Source: Clostridium sp. 12(A)
GTDB taxonomy: Bacteria > Bacillota > Clostridia > Lachnospirales > Lachnospiraceae
NCBI GenBank assembly: GCA_000526575.1
Contig: JAGI01000002.1
Span: forward strand, 1,736,001 to 1,800,000
Length of the DNA stretch: 64,000 bases
Direction of reading: 5' to 3'
Shown here: piece after piece, positions 34,456 through 43,915 of the stretch
Position numbering within the stretch: position 1 is the stretch's first letter
How the letters are laid out: each line of letters opens with the position of its first letter
Translations under genes and position numbers: made by a program
Notes under the pieces: model-generated
Told to the model about the DNA's origin: nothing
The model's input: the letters and a program-made list of their open reading frames with translations, nothing else
Database searches by the model: none

Positions 34456-37400
34456 TTACTGAATCTTTTCCACTCCTAAGGTCACGTTTTCCCCGTTAAT
34501 GTTCCATTCTTTCACATATCCGGCTGCTGTTCCAAATTGAATGCTGTCTGCAAGGACCTCGCTCTTTACTTCCTCTTCGTTGTCCTTTAAGATTCCTTCA
34601 ATGGCTTCATTGTCCTTACTGTACACCAGAATGTGGTCCATGACTTCAAAACCAGCTTCCTTACGCATGGTCTGAATCTTGCTGATCAGCTCACGCACAA
34701 AGCCTTCTGCTAAAAGCTCTGGTGTCAGATTGGTATCCAGTACTACGGTTATGGTATTATCTCCCTCAGATACATATCCTTCTGTCTGAGCGGTATCAAT
34801 GAGTAAATCTTCTTTGGTGAGCACTACTTCTGTTCCGTCAAAGGTAAAGGTGAGCGCTCCGGTTTCATTTAAGGTATCCATTGCCTCATTTCCGTTGATT
34901 TCAGAAAGGGCATTTTTAATGCTTCCAAGCTGTTTGCCGTATTTTGGACCTACGGTCTTTAACTGTGGCTTGAAGCTGTAGGAAGTGAAATCACGTACAT
35001 CATCGGTAAATACTACCTTTTTCACGTTCAGCTCTTCCTCAATGATCTCCTGATAAAAAACAGGCAGGCTGTGAGGTGCTTTTACGAACATCTGGCCGAT
35101 AGGCTGACGGTTTTTGATGTTAGCTGTATTTCTTGCAGCACGGCCCATTACTACGATTTTTAACACTTCATCCATATCTACTTCTAACTGCTTGTCGATA
35201 AAGGATTCTTCTGCAACAGGATAATCGCAAAGGTGAATGCTTTCCGGTGCTGTTTTATCCACTGCGCAGACCAGATTCTGATAAATCTGCTCGGTCATAA
35301 ATGGAATGAGAGGAGCTGCGATCTTACTTACGGTCACAAGGGCTGTGTAAAGAGTCATATAAGCATTGATTTTATCCTGCTCCATTCCCTTTGCCCAGAA
35401 ACGCTCTCTGCTTCTGCGGACATACCAGTTACTCATATCATCTACAAATTCCTGAAGAGCTCTTGCGGATTCTGGAATCTGATAGTTCTCAAGGCAGGTA
35501 TCCACTGTTTTTACCAGTGTATTTAACTTGGAAAGCAGCCATTTATCCATGACTGGAAGCTTTTCATAATCCAGAGAGTATTTTGTCGGGTCAAATTCAT
35601 CAATATTCGCGTAGAGCACAAAGAATGCATAGGTATTCCAAAGAGTACCCATAAACTTACGCTGTCCTTCCATAACTGCTTTTCCATGGAAACGGTTTGG
35701 AAGCCATGGGGCACTGTTTACATAGAAGTACCAACGGATGGCATCGGCTCCATATGTCTCAAGAGCATCAAACGGATCCACCGCATTGCCCTTTGACTTA
35801 CTCATCTTCTGACCATTCTCATCCTGGACGTGGCCAAGAACGATAACATTCTTATAGGGTGCCTGATTGAAAATAAGGGTGGAGATGGCAAGAAGGGAAT
35901 AGAACCAGCCTCTTGTCTGATCCACAGCCTCGGAAATAAAGTTAGCCGGGAACTGCTGTTCAAATAAGTCCTTGTTTTCAAATGGATAATGATGCTGTGC
36001 AAATGGCATGGAACCAGAATCGAACCAGCAGTCAATGACTTCCGGGACTCTCTTCATCTCTTTGCCACATTCCGGACAGGAGATGGTCACTGCATCAATA
36101 TATGGGCGGTGAAGCTCAATTTCATCCGGACAATTACCAGACATCTTCTTTAATTCTTCAATGCTTCCAATGGCGTGCTGATGGCCGCATTCACATTCCC
36201 ATACATTAAGAGGAGTTCCCCAATAACGGTTTCTGCTGATTCCCCAGTCCTGAACGTTTTCCAGCCAGTCGCCGAAACGTCCTTTGCCGATGCTTTCCGG
36301 AATCCAGTTGATGGTATTGTTGTTGCGGATTAAATCCTCTTTTACAGCAGTCATCTTGATGAACCAGGATTCTCTTGCATAATAGATGAGAGGAGTGTCG
36401 CATCTCCAGCAATGTGGATAGCTATGTTCAAAGACTGGAGCCGAGAACAGGAGTCCCCTTTCTTCTAAATCCTTTAAAATCATTGGATCTGCCTTTTTAC
36501 AGAACACACCGGCCCACTTGGTCTCCTTTGTCATCTCTCCTGCTGCATTCACCAGCTGTACAAAAGGAAGATCGTATTTTCTGCCTACCTTATTATCATC
36601 CTCACCAAAGGCTGGAGCGATATGAACCACACCGGTACCATCGGTCAGAGTTACATAGGTATCACAGGTAACAAAGAAAGCTTTTTTATCAGGATTTACA
36701 AAGTCAAATAGTGGCTCGTATTCCTTATACTCTAAATCCTTGCCCACAAAGGTCTCAAGGATAGAATAGCCTTCTTCTAACACCTTTTCGCAAAGAGCTT
36801 CTGCCATATAGTAGGTATATTCTCCGCTTTTTACTTTTACATAAGTCTCGTTTGGATTCACACAAAGACCTACATTGGAAGGAAGGGTCCAAGGAGTTGT
36901 GGTCCATGCTAAAATATAAGCATCTTCCCCTTTTACCTTAAAACGCACGATTGCGGAGCGTTCTTTTACATCCTTATAGCCCTGAGCAACCTCGTGGCTG
37001 GAAAGAGGAGTTCCACAGCGCGGGCAGTAGGGAACGATTTTAAAGCCTTTATAAAGAAGACCTTTTTCCCAGATCTGCTTTAATGCCCACCATTCTGATT
37101 CTATAAAGTTATTTTCATAGGTAACATAGGGGTCATCCATATCGGCCCAAAAGCCAACCGTCTTTGAAAAATCCTCCCACATCCCTTTGTATTTCCAAAC
37201 GCTTTCCTTACAATATTTAATAAATGGCTCCAGACCATATTCCTCGATCTGCTCTTTACCGTCAAGTCCAAGGTGCTTCTCCACTTCCAGCTCTACCGGA
37301 AGTCCGTGAGTATCCCAGCCTGCTTTACGTGGTACGTCATACCCTTTCATGGTACGGTATCTTGGGATCATATCTTTAATAACACGGGTTAACACATGCC

Positions 37401-37569
37401 CGATGTGAGGCTTACCATTGGCCGTTGGGGGACCGTCGTAAAACGTATAGGTCTCCGCTTCTTTCCGGTTCTCCATGCTCTTTTTAAAGATTTCACGGTC
37501 CTCCCAGAATTTTTCAACCTCTTTTTCTCTCGCTACGAAATTCAAGTCTGTAGGGACTTTTCTGTACAT
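34456..37569 (-). CDS. ileS: Isoleucyl-tRNA synthetase
   Basis: A 1037-residue class I aminoacyl-tRNA synthetase charging tRNA-Ile. PHIGH (HIGH motif) and KMSKSKGNAVDP (KMSKS) are intact. A CP1 editing domain (~200-400) and the anticodon-binding C-terminus (~680-1037) follow the usual order. The length and sequence style fit the eukaryote-like IleRS group (~1040 aa). GGAGG lies 8 nt before the ATG at 37569. It is preceded by a T-box leader. Confidence 0.97.
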   Translation of the reverse strand: MYRKVPTDLNFVAREKEVEKFWEDREIFKKSMENRKEAETYTFYDGPPTANGKPHIGHVLTRVIKDMIPRYRTMKGYDVPRKAGWDTHGLPVELEVEKHLGLDGKEQIEEYGLEPFIKYCKESVWKYKGMWEDFSKTVGFWADMDDPYVTYENNFIESEWWALKQIWEKGLLYKGFKIVPYCPRCGTPLSSHEVAQGYKDVKERSAIVRFKVKGEDAYILAWTTTPWTLPSNVGLCVNPNETYVKVKSGEYTYYMAEALCEKVLEEGYSILETFVGKDLEYKEYEPLFDFVNPDKKAFFVTCDTYVTLTDGTGVVHIAPAFGEDDNKVGRKYDLPFVQLVNAAGEMTKETKWAGVFCKKADPMILKDLEERGLLFSAPVFEHSYPHCWRCDTPLIYYARESWFIKMTAVKEDLIRNNNTINWIPESIGKGRFGDWLENVQDWGISRNRYWGTPLNVWECECGHQHAIGSIEELKKMSGNCPDEIELHRPYIDAVTISCPECGKEMKRVPEVIDCWFDSGSMPFAQHHYPFENKDLFEQQFPANFISEAVDQTRGWFYSLLAISTLIFNQAPYKNVIVLGHVQDENGQKMSKSKGNAVDPFDALETYGADAIRWYFYVNSAPWLPNRFHGKAVMEGQRKFMGTLWNTYAFFVLYANIDEFDPTKYSLDYEKLPVMDKWLLSKLNTLVKTVDTCLENYQIPESARALQEFVDDMSNWYVRRSRERFWAKGMEQDKINAYMTLYTALVTVSKIAAPLIPFMTEQIYQNLVCAVDKTAPESIHLCDYPVAEESFIDKQLEVDMDEVLKIVVMGRAARNTANIKNRQPIGQMFVKAPHSLPVFYQEIIEEELNVKKVVFTDDVRDFTSYSFKPQLKTVGPKYGKQLGSIKNALSEINGNEAMDTLNETGALTFTFDGTEVVLTKEDLLIDTAQTEGYVSEGDNTITVVLDTNLTPELLAEGFVRELISKIQTMRKEAGFEVMDHILVYSKDNEAIEGILKDNEEEVKSEVLADSIQFGTAAGYVKEWNINGENVTLGVEKIQ

Positions 37570-37721
37570 ATTTGCGACCTCCATTTCTTTTATATAAAGA
37601 GTCTGACTTGTCAGACTCAGGCGCTGACGCGCTGTCACTTCAGTGACATCTTCCTCTTAAGCGTCATGTGCATCCTGCCCGGCAGGGCTTTTTACGTAAT
37701 AAGAAGTACTTAATATTACAT
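37570..37721 (-). promoter_or_regulatory. Leader segment between T-box and ileS with short hairpins
   Basis: Four small inverted repeats follow one another: CTGCCCGGCAG, GTCACTTCAGTGAC, GCGCTGACGCGC and AGTCTGACTTGTCAGACT. All lie between the T-box terminator and the ribosome site. Their role is unknown. They could stabilise the mRNA 5' end after T-box readthrough. Confidence 0.5.
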
Positions 37722-37993
37722 AAAAAAAAGCCACGTCCCGTAATCAGGACGAAGGCTATACTTACGCTTCGTTATACCACCTATTACCGCATACCAACAT
37801 ATGCTTTTCTTTAACGCAGAAACTACGTCCTGACCTAATGCCAAAGCGTTCAGCCGGAAACTCCGGAGTGATATTCGATTCCAGCTACTTTCACCAGGTT
37901 TCCACCCTCCCCGGCTCTCTGTCCATTTCGCTGAGACCTACTGTCTCCATCAACGTTTTTATTTTTAATATAAGGAGATATTTTTCTTATATA
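37722..37993 (-). promoter_or_regulatory. T-box riboswitch (Ile)
   Basis: Minus-strand leader of ileS. The antiterminator sequence TAGGTGGTATAACGAAGCG sits before a terminator (CGTCC...GGACG, eight T at 37722-37729). The stem I features include AGAGAGCC, the GGTGGAAACCTGG distal loop and a specifier-loop region GAATATCAC, with ATC as the probable Ile codon. Uncharged tRNA-Ile binding would favour antitermination and ileS expression. Confidence 0.9.
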
Positions 37994-38000
37994 CTTCCTA

Positions 38001-38029
38001 ATTATAGGGATTTGGAAATGAAATGTCAA
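38001..38029 (-). promoter_or_regulatory. Consensus promoter of the T-box/ileS transcript
   Basis: Minus strand TTGACA (38024-38029), a 17-bp spacer, then TATAAT (38001-38006). The start is near 37993. Confidence 0.9.
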
Positions 38030-38069
38030 GGCCATTTTAGATTGGAAACAGGAAGGCAAAAAAGAAGAA

Positions 38070-38528
38070 CGGGTACCGAATCATATTCATGAAATCCGAT
38101 ACCCGCCCTACATGCTTTCATCCATTCGTTTCTAATTACCTTTCTCTCGTTATTTTCCTTTGGCAATCCTTGGATGCTCTATATGAATTTGTTCCGTTCC
38201 CTTTTGTCTTTATAGCCTTATCTACCATCTTACTTTAACTGCTTTCCTGATTTATTCTTCTATCTTGTTATTTTACTGCCTGGGTTAATTTGATTACATG
38301 AATCAAATAAGTTGATTCGGGGAATATTCCCTTGCAGTTATAACGAATGATAGGCATATATGAGATTGGTAAATATTTGTTCTGCAAAAGTGAAACGGTT
38401 GGTCCTATTGCCTGATGTTTTAAAAAATCAGGCTAAGTTTACATTTTTGGTGGAATCGACCTCCTTTTCTACCTGCCATCTTTCGTAATAGCATTGGAAA
38501 AATGGATTTGTTTTTATCTTTTGTTGAT
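38070..38528 (-). ncRNA. Apparent minus-strand transcript of unknown nature
   Basis: A strong promoter at 38535-38563 points into this segment, and a terminator-like hairpin (GGGTAtCGG / CCGgTACCC, then TTCTTCTTTTTT) lies at 38056-38106. Inside are several stems: GCCTGA/TCAGGC, ATTTGATT/AATCAAAT and TTGCAG/CTGCAA. The only coding trace is a short frame ending ERWQVEKEVDSTKNVNLA-stop (38428-38505) with no usable start, possibly the tail of a decayed gene. This may be a structured RNA or the remnant of a mobile element. Confidence 0.4.
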
Positions 38529-38534
38529 GACTTT

Positions 38535-38563
38535 ATTATATACCATACTCTTCTATTTTGCAA
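38535..38563 (-). promoter_or_regulatory. Promoter pointing leftward, no gene assigned
   Basis: TTGCAA (38558-38563), a 17-bp spacer, then TATAAT (38535-38540). Confidence 0.65.
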
Positions 38564-38698
38564 GTCTTTTTTAAATTATTTTAAAAATAAATTATTAATT
38601 GTCATATTGTATAGCTTTATTCTGATAATTTAAACTGTTTCGAAAATTTATTTATTGTTTCTGATCTTGTCGATATTGTTATTTTTTTATCAATTCCA

Positions 38699-38726
38699 TT
38701 GTTTTTTTGTAATCTTGTGGTATAAT
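38699..38726 (+). promoter_or_regulatory. Promoter of pncB
   Basis: TTGTTT, a 16-bp spacer and the extended -10 TGTGGTATAAT (TATAAT 38721-38726). Confidence 0.7.
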
Positions 38727-38758
38727 GTGCGAAAAGGATTTGTAAAAGGAGAAAAACT

Positions 38759-40222
38759 ATGAGCCAGCGAAATTTGACTTTATTAACAGATCTCTATGAA
38801 TTAACCATGATGCAAGGGTATTTTAAAGAAAAGGACGCCAACGAGACTGTCATATTTGATGCTTTCTACCGCAGTAATCCAAGCGGTAACGGATATGCTA
38901 TCTGCGCTGGCTTAGAGCAGGTCATTGAATATATAAACGAGCTAAGCTTTAACCAGGAGGATCTTGATTACTTAAAATCAACCGGACTCTTTGAAGATGA
39001 CTTTCTTGAATACCTTCGCCATTTTAAATTTTCCGGCGATATTTATGCCATTCCGGAAGGAACCGTGGTATTCCCAAGAGAGCCACTTATTAAAGTGATT
39101 GCTCCCATTATGGAAGCGCAGCTGATTGAAACAGCTCTCTTAACCATCATCAATCACCAGAGTCTGATAGCAACGAAAACCGCCAGAGTGGTTTATGCTG
39201 CTGACGGGGATGGGGTCATGGAATTTGGTCTTCGCCGTGCCCAGGGCCCGGATGCCGGAATCTATGGGGCCAGGGCTGCCATGATCGCAGGCTGTGTGGG
39301 AACCTCCAATGTTTTGGCGGGAAAGATGTTCAACGTTCCCATTCGGGGAACCCACGCACATAGCTGGATCATGAGCTTCCCTGATGAGCTGACTGCATTC
39401 CGTAACTATGCAAGGCTATATCCTACCTCCTGTATTCTTCTGGTCGATACTTATGATACATTAAAATCCGGTGTTCCAAATGCCATTCAGGTGTTTAAGG
39501 AAATGAAGGAGGCCGGAATTCCACTTAAGAATTATGGAATCCGGCTGGACAGCGGAGATTTGGCTTACCTTTCCAAGAAGGCAAAGCGAATGCTTCATGA
39601 AGCAGGCTTTTCCGATGCCATTATTTCTGCTTCCAATGATCTCGATGAGACCCTCATTAACAGCTTAAAGATTCAGGGAGCCACCATCAATTCCTGGGGC
39701 GTTGGAACCAATTTAATTACTTCCAAGGACTGCCCTTCCTTTGGAGGCGTATATAAGCTGGCTGCGATCCTTGACCGAAAGACAGGGGAATTTGTACCTA
39801 AAATCAAGCTATCAGAAAATGCGGAGAAAATAACCAATCCAGGAAATAAGGTCATTAAGCGTATTTACAGCAAGGAAACCGGAAAAATCATTGCTGATTT
39901 GATCTGCCTGGACGGAGAGACCATTAAAGAAAGCCATTCCCTTTTACTTTTTGATCCCATTGAGACATGGAAGAAGACCCATCTGGCGCCTGAGACCTAT
40001 ACCATACGTGATCTTATGGTTCAGGTATTTAAAAAGGGAGAATGTATCTACCACTCTCCTGCTGTTATGGATATCCAGGCTTACTGTACCAAAGAGCTTA
40101 ACACCCTTTGGGAAGAGTCGAGACGTCTTGTAAACCCTCACGAAGTCCATGTGGATTTATCAAAGAAGCTTTGGGAGATGAAAAATGAACTGCTGGACAG
40201 CTATCATTTTACAAACTCCTGA
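38759..40222 (+). CDS. pncB: Nicotinate phosphoribosyltransferase
   Basis: A 487-residue enzyme of the NAD salvage pathway that makes nicotinate mononucleotide from nicotinate and PRPP. The catalytic/regulatory histidine region (IRGTHAHSWIMSF), the phosphoribosyl-binding segment (IRLDSGDLAYLS) and GVGTNLITS are intact. The length is normal for the bacterial PncB group. AAAAGGAG precedes the ATG. It is a single-gene unit with its own promoter and a bidirectional terminator. Confidence 0.95.
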   Translation: MSQRNLTLLTDLYELTMMQGYFKEKDANETVIFDAFYRSNPSGNGYAICAGLEQVIEYINELSFNQEDLDYLKSTGLFEDDFLEYLRHFKFSGDIYAIPEGTVVFPREPLIKVIAPIMEAQLIETALLTIINHQSLIATKTARVVYAADGDGVMEFGLRRAQGPDAGIYGARAAMIAGCVGTSNVLAGKMFNVPIRGTHAHSWIMSFPDELTAFRNYARLYPTSCILLVDTYDTLKSGVPNAIQVFKEMKEAGIPLKNYGIRLDSGDLAYLSKKAKRMLHEAGFSDAIISASNDLDETLINSLKIQGATINSWGVGTNLITSKDCPSFGGVYKLAAILDRKTGEFVPKIKLSENAEKITNPGNKVIKRIYSKETGKIIADLICLDGETIKESHSLLLFDPIETWKKTHLAPETYTIRDLMVQVFKKGECIYHSPAVMDIQAYCTKELNTLWEESRRLVNPHEVHVDLSKKLWEMKNELLDSYHFTNS

Positions 40223-40241
40223 TTATGAATTTACAGCAAAA

Positions 40242-40285
40242 GAACAGGAGCATGACCAAAAAAGGGACATGCTCCTGTTCTTTTT
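40242..40285. terminator. Bidirectional terminator
   Basis: GAACAGGAGCATG pairs with CATGCTCCTGTTC, with flanking A and T tracts. It serves pncB and the convergent ROK gene. Confidence 0.9.
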
Positions 40286-40288
40286 ATA

Positions 40289-41200
40289 TTATTTCCTGTT
40301 AAGAAAATGATAGAGCGCTCCTCTTAAATTGGAGTCGTTATAATACTGACATGCTGTGATTTTAGGCTTTTTTACCGCCATTCCATAGGATGAACTTGGG
40401 TGGGCTTCAAACAGGTAATCAATCTCTTTTTTTATCTCTTCTAATAAGACTGGCTGCTGGCTGATGCCTCCGCCTATGGCGAAGATCTCCAGATCCAAAA
40501 GTGTCTGGAAATTATAGATGCTCCCTGCAAGCTTTTGCACATAATTACGAAGGACCCGGCAGGCTGTCTCATCTCCTTCATTGATCAATTCAAACATTCT
40601 GTGTCCGTCAATCTCAGATGGGTCAATCCCTGTCTCTTTGGCATAGGTACGTCCCAAAGCCAGAGAAGAACCGTTTACTGCCATATAGCTGTCTGAATGC
40701 TTTGGCTTATCGATATACAGGTTCAAAAAGCTGATTTCTCCAGCCGTATAATTAGTACCCCGGTATAGCTTGCCATCAATGATAATGCCCATTCCAACAC
40801 CGGTTCCAAGAACAATAACCGCTCCGTTCTTTACACCCTTAAGGCTTCCATTCCATTGCTCTGCCATGGCAGCGCATTTTGCGTCATTGTCTACGGAAGA
40901 GGGCAGATGGTATCGTTTCTCTATCTCCTCACACAGGTTAAGGCCCATAAGGTATACAAGACCGCCTGCGGTATGCAAAAAGCCCGTTAAAACATCTACC
41001 TGTCCGGGCGTGCTGAACGCAATCCCTTCCATCTCCTGTTTTCTGGGCAGAACAATCTGATCTAAGACATGAAAGTAATCTTCTGCTGTTTTTTTATGGT
41101 CCGGGGTAGGCTCTTTGCCTTTCTCCAAAATATTGCCGGACTCATCCATTACAGCATACTTGATAAAAGTTCCTCCGTTGTCAATTGCCAAGTATTTCAT
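40289..41200 (-). CDS. ROK family sugar kinase (no zinc motif)
   Basis: A 303-residue ROK kinase. N-terminal LAIDNGGTFIKYAVMD binds the phosphates. DNDAKCAAMAE contains the catalytic Asp, and VIVLGTGVGMGIIIDG and AGEISF are present. The ROK zinc site (CxCGxxGC) is missing. That is typical of the beta-glucoside or N-acetylmannosamine-type subset, so the substrate cannot be assigned. AGGAGGAG precedes the ATG. It is monocistronic, next to but not in the siderophore operon. Confidence 0.85.
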   Translation of the reverse strand: MKYLAIDNGGTFIKYAVMDESGNILEKGKEPTPDHKKTAEDYFHVLDQIVLPRKQEMEGIAFSTPGQVDVLTGFLHTAGGLVYLMGLNLCEEIEKRYHLPSSVDNDAKCAAMAEQWNGSLKGVKNGAVIVLGTGVGMGIIIDGKLYRGTNYTAGEISFLNLYIDKPKHSDSYMAVNGSSLALGRTYAKETGIDPSEIDGHRMFELINEGDETACRVLRNYVQKLAGSIYNFQTLLDLEIFAIGGGISQQPVLLEEIKKEIDYLFEAHPSSSYGMAVKKPKITACQYYNDSNLRGALYHFLNRK

Positions 41201-41351
41201 CCTTCTCCTCCTGTCATTCTGATTCGTAACATGATTCTGAAACCATTGGTATCAGGAATCCATACCCCCTCCCGGATTCTTCTTACGGCTTCAGATATGT
41301 CCTATCTTATTATTTTGTGAAATAAAAGGCAATATGTTTTTGTTATATTTT

Positions 41352-43076
41352 TTAGTTTTTTGACGCCTCATGCAGTCTGGCATAGAGACCGCCCCGGGCA
41401 ATCAGCTCCTCGTGAGTGCCGGTTTCTGCAATTCCGGTTCCCTCTAAAACAACAATCTGATCTGCATTTCGAATGGTAGAAAGTCTGTGAGCGACCACCA
41501 GCGTGGTCCTCTCCTTGGAGACTTCATCAAGTGCCTCCTGAATCTCCTGCTCTGTTTTTGTATCCAGGGCAGAGGTTGCTTCATCAAGGATTAAGATAGG
41601 AGAATTACGAAGTATAGCCCTGGCAATGGAGATTCGCTGCTTTTGGCCGCCTGAGAGCCGGATTCCCCGCTCTCCGATTTCTGTCTCATATCCCTGTTCC
41701 AGTTCTTTTATGAAGCTGTGTGCATTGGCAGCCTCAGCGGCTGCAATGACCTGTTCTCTCGTGGCTTCCTTCCAGCCATAGGCGATGTTCTCATACACAG
41801 TGCCATGAAATAAAAAGGTATCCTGAAGCACCATGGAAATGTTATCTCTGAGACTTTCTAAGGTCACATCCCGGATATCTACTCCGTCCACTAAAACAGC
41901 TCCCTTTTGGGGGTCGTAGAACCGGTTCACAAGATTGGCAATGGTACTTTTGCCAACACCTGTAGCTCCAACCAGGGCTACGGTCTGGCCGGGTTTTATG
42001 GTAAGGTCGACATTCTCTAAAATGGGGATTTCCTCATTGTATGAGAAGGATAAGTTCTTAAGCTGAATCTCACCCTTAACACGAGGCAGCTCCCTGGCTT
42101 GCTCCACTTCCTTAACATCAGAAACCTCGTCTATGACCTCAAAGACACGGCGGCACCCTGCGGCTGCCTCTCCTGCCTTTTCCACGAGACTTGAGAAGTT
42201 TTTGACCGGGCCGTAAAACATGGAAAGGTACATAACAAAGCCCACGATATCAGCAATGGAAACGGTACCAACGCTGATTAAATGGCCTCCATATACAATC
42301 ACAATTACAGTTCCAAGGGCTGTTACAAAGGATAACAGGGGGTATGTAGTCTCAAAAAAGAAGCTGGCGCGAAGGTATGCCATGCTGTGCTTTTTTGCTA
42401 ACTCGGTTACTTTTAATTCCTCCTGCTTTTGCTGGTTAAAAATCTGAATTTCCTTAATTCCAGACAGGTTATCCTGTACGGTTCCGGCTAACTCTCCTCT
42501 TATTCTGGAATTTTCTTTCCATACGGGAGAGACATGATTGCTCTGCCAGATGGTGATCCATACCAGTATGGGAACCGTTATAAGGCTCACAATGGAAAGT
42601 CTCCAGTTAATAGTAAAAAGAAGGGCTCCGACCCCTAAAAAGGTCAGGATATTCGTAACAAAATCAGGGATCACATGAGCCAGTAAAACTTCTGCATCCA
42701 GTGCGTCTATGACCACACGGCCGGTTAAGTCTCCGGTACGGCTTTTGTGGAAATACTTAAGGCTCATGCGCTGCAGCTTGCCATAAAGCCGGGTTCTTAA
42801 ATCAGCCACATAATGTAAGGCTGCATAGTGATTTAAGTATCCGGAGGCGGAACTTCCTGCTGCCTGAAGGGCAGTGGCAAATAAAAGAAAAAGGCCGATG
42901 CGGAGAGCTTCTTTCCCGAAATCAGCAGTGCCCTCTGTGGCTAGCTTCGTCAGTTCCCGAAGGGCCCAGGGCGTATAAAAGCCTGCTGCGGTTGAAACAA
43001 TCAGGGAAAGCAGAGCTGCGATCAAATGTACCCAATATTTTTTTGCTTCTCTGAAAATTCGAAGGGAGGTCTCCAT
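41352..43076 (-). CDS. ABC transporter, fused permease-ATPase (exporter type)
   Basis: A 574-residue half-transporter. Six membrane helices (~15-305) with LRTRLYGKLQRMS and FHKSRTGDL couple to an ATPase domain with Walker A GATGVGKST, signature LSGGQKQR and Walker B ILILDEATSALD. Exporter-type half transporters linked to siderophore operons may export or process siderophores, or form importers of the IrtAB/YbtPQ kind. Only one half is present here, so it would act as a homodimer. The ATG at 43076 lies 5 nt after the FecE stop codon with AAGGAGG. Confidence 0.9.
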   Translation of the reverse strand: METSLRIFREAKKYWVHLIAALLSLIVSTAAGFYTPWALRELTKLATEGTADFGKEALRIGLFLLFATALQAAGSSASGYLNHYAALHYVADLRTRLYGKLQRMSLKYFHKSRTGDLTGRVVIDALDAEVLLAHVIPDFVTNILTFLGVGALLFTINWRLSIVSLITVPILVWITIWQSNHVSPVWKENSRIRGELAGTVQDNLSGIKEIQIFNQQKQEELKVTELAKKHSMAYLRASFFFETTYPLLSFVTALGTVIVIVYGGHLISVGTVSIADIVGFVMYLSMFYGPVKNFSSLVEKAGEAAAGCRRVFEVIDEVSDVKEVEQARELPRVKGEIQLKNLSFSYNEEIPILENVDLTIKPGQTVALVGATGVGKSTIANLVNRFYDPQKGAVLVDGVDIRDVTLESLRDNISMVLQDTFLFHGTVYENIAYGWKEATREQVIAAAEAANAHSFIKELEQGYETEIGERGIRLSGGQKQRISIARAILRNSPILILDEATSALDTKTEQEIQEALDEVSKERTTLVVAHRLSTIRNADQIVVLEGTGIAETGTHEELIARGGLYARLHEASKN

Positions 43077-43081
43077 AATCC

Positions 43082-43894
43082 TTACACCTCCTTTACGCCG
43101 GCTGGTTCTGTGGATAATAAGTCGTAGGTAAGACAAACCGGCCGTCCGGTCTTTGGCTCAAGAACAATCTGAGCCTCTATGGAGAACGCTTCTTTCAGTA
43201 CCTCCGGCACCATAACCTCTTCTGGCGCTCCATGTTTGATCACCTTGCCGGACCGGATTGCAATCATATAGTCGGAAAAACGAGCGGCTAAGTTTAAATC
43301 GTGAAGCACCATGGCTATGGTGCAGCCCTGCCTGCGGTTTAAATCGTATAACAGCTCCAATACCTCAAGCTGATGGGCAAGGTCCAAGTAAGTCGTAGGC
43401 TCGTCCAGAAGAATCAAATCAGTCTGCTGGGCAAGGGCCATGGAAATCCATACTCTCTGTCTTTGTCCGCCGGAAAGGGTATCCACCTCCCGGTTCTCAA
43501 ATTCTGTGAGCTTTGTCACAGAAAGAGCCCACTGTATGATTTTTTTATCCTCTGGTGTCAGCTTTCCAAACCCTTTTTGATGAGGAAATCTTCCGTAGGC
43601 AACCAGTTCACTGACGGTCAGACCGCTTGGAGCTGTTGGAGTCTGTGGAAGAATCGCCATTTTTTTGGCTATTTCTTTGGTCGGAAGCTTTCTGATATCG
43701 TCGCCATTTAAATAGACCATTCCGTTCTTTGGTTTTAAAATACGGCCCACGGCTTTTAATACCGTTGATTTTCCGCAGCCATTGGGACCAATGATGGTTG
43801 TTACCTTTCCCTTCGGTATATTTATATCCAGGGATTTTACAATCATGGCATCTTCATATGCAATATCCAGATCTTCTGTCGTAATGCTGTTCAT
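43082..43894 (-). CDS. FecE-type siderophore ABC ATPase
   Basis: A 270-residue ATP-binding subunit of an iron-siderophore importer. Walker A GPNGCGKST, Q-loop LPQTP, signature LSGGQRQRVWI, Walker B LILLDEPTTYLD and the H-switch are all present. The DEPTTYLDLAHQ phrase is typical of FecE/FhuC. It is placed after two FecCD permease genes and before the exporter-type ABC gene in one operon. AAAGGAGG precedes the ATG. Confidence 0.93.
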   Translation of the reverse strand: MNSITTEDLDIAYEDAMIVKSLDINIPKGKVTTIIGPNGCGKSTVLKAVGRILKPKNGMVYLNGDDIRKLPTKEIAKKMAILPQTPTAPSGLTVSELVAYGRFPHQKGFGKLTPEDKKIIQWALSVTKLTEFENREVDTLSGGQRQRVWISMALAQQTDLILLDEPTTYLDLAHQLEVLELLYDLNRRQGCTIAMVLHDLNLAARFSDYMIAIRSGKVIKHGAPEEVMVPEVLKEAFSIEAQIVLEPKTGRPVCLTYDLLSTEPAGVKEV

Positions 43895-43915
43895 AAATCC
43901 TCCTTTTCTAAAAAG

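Noticed and set aside
37838-38092. ORFs on both strands in the ileS leader
   Set aside because: They overlap the T-box and its promoter and have no ribosome sites.
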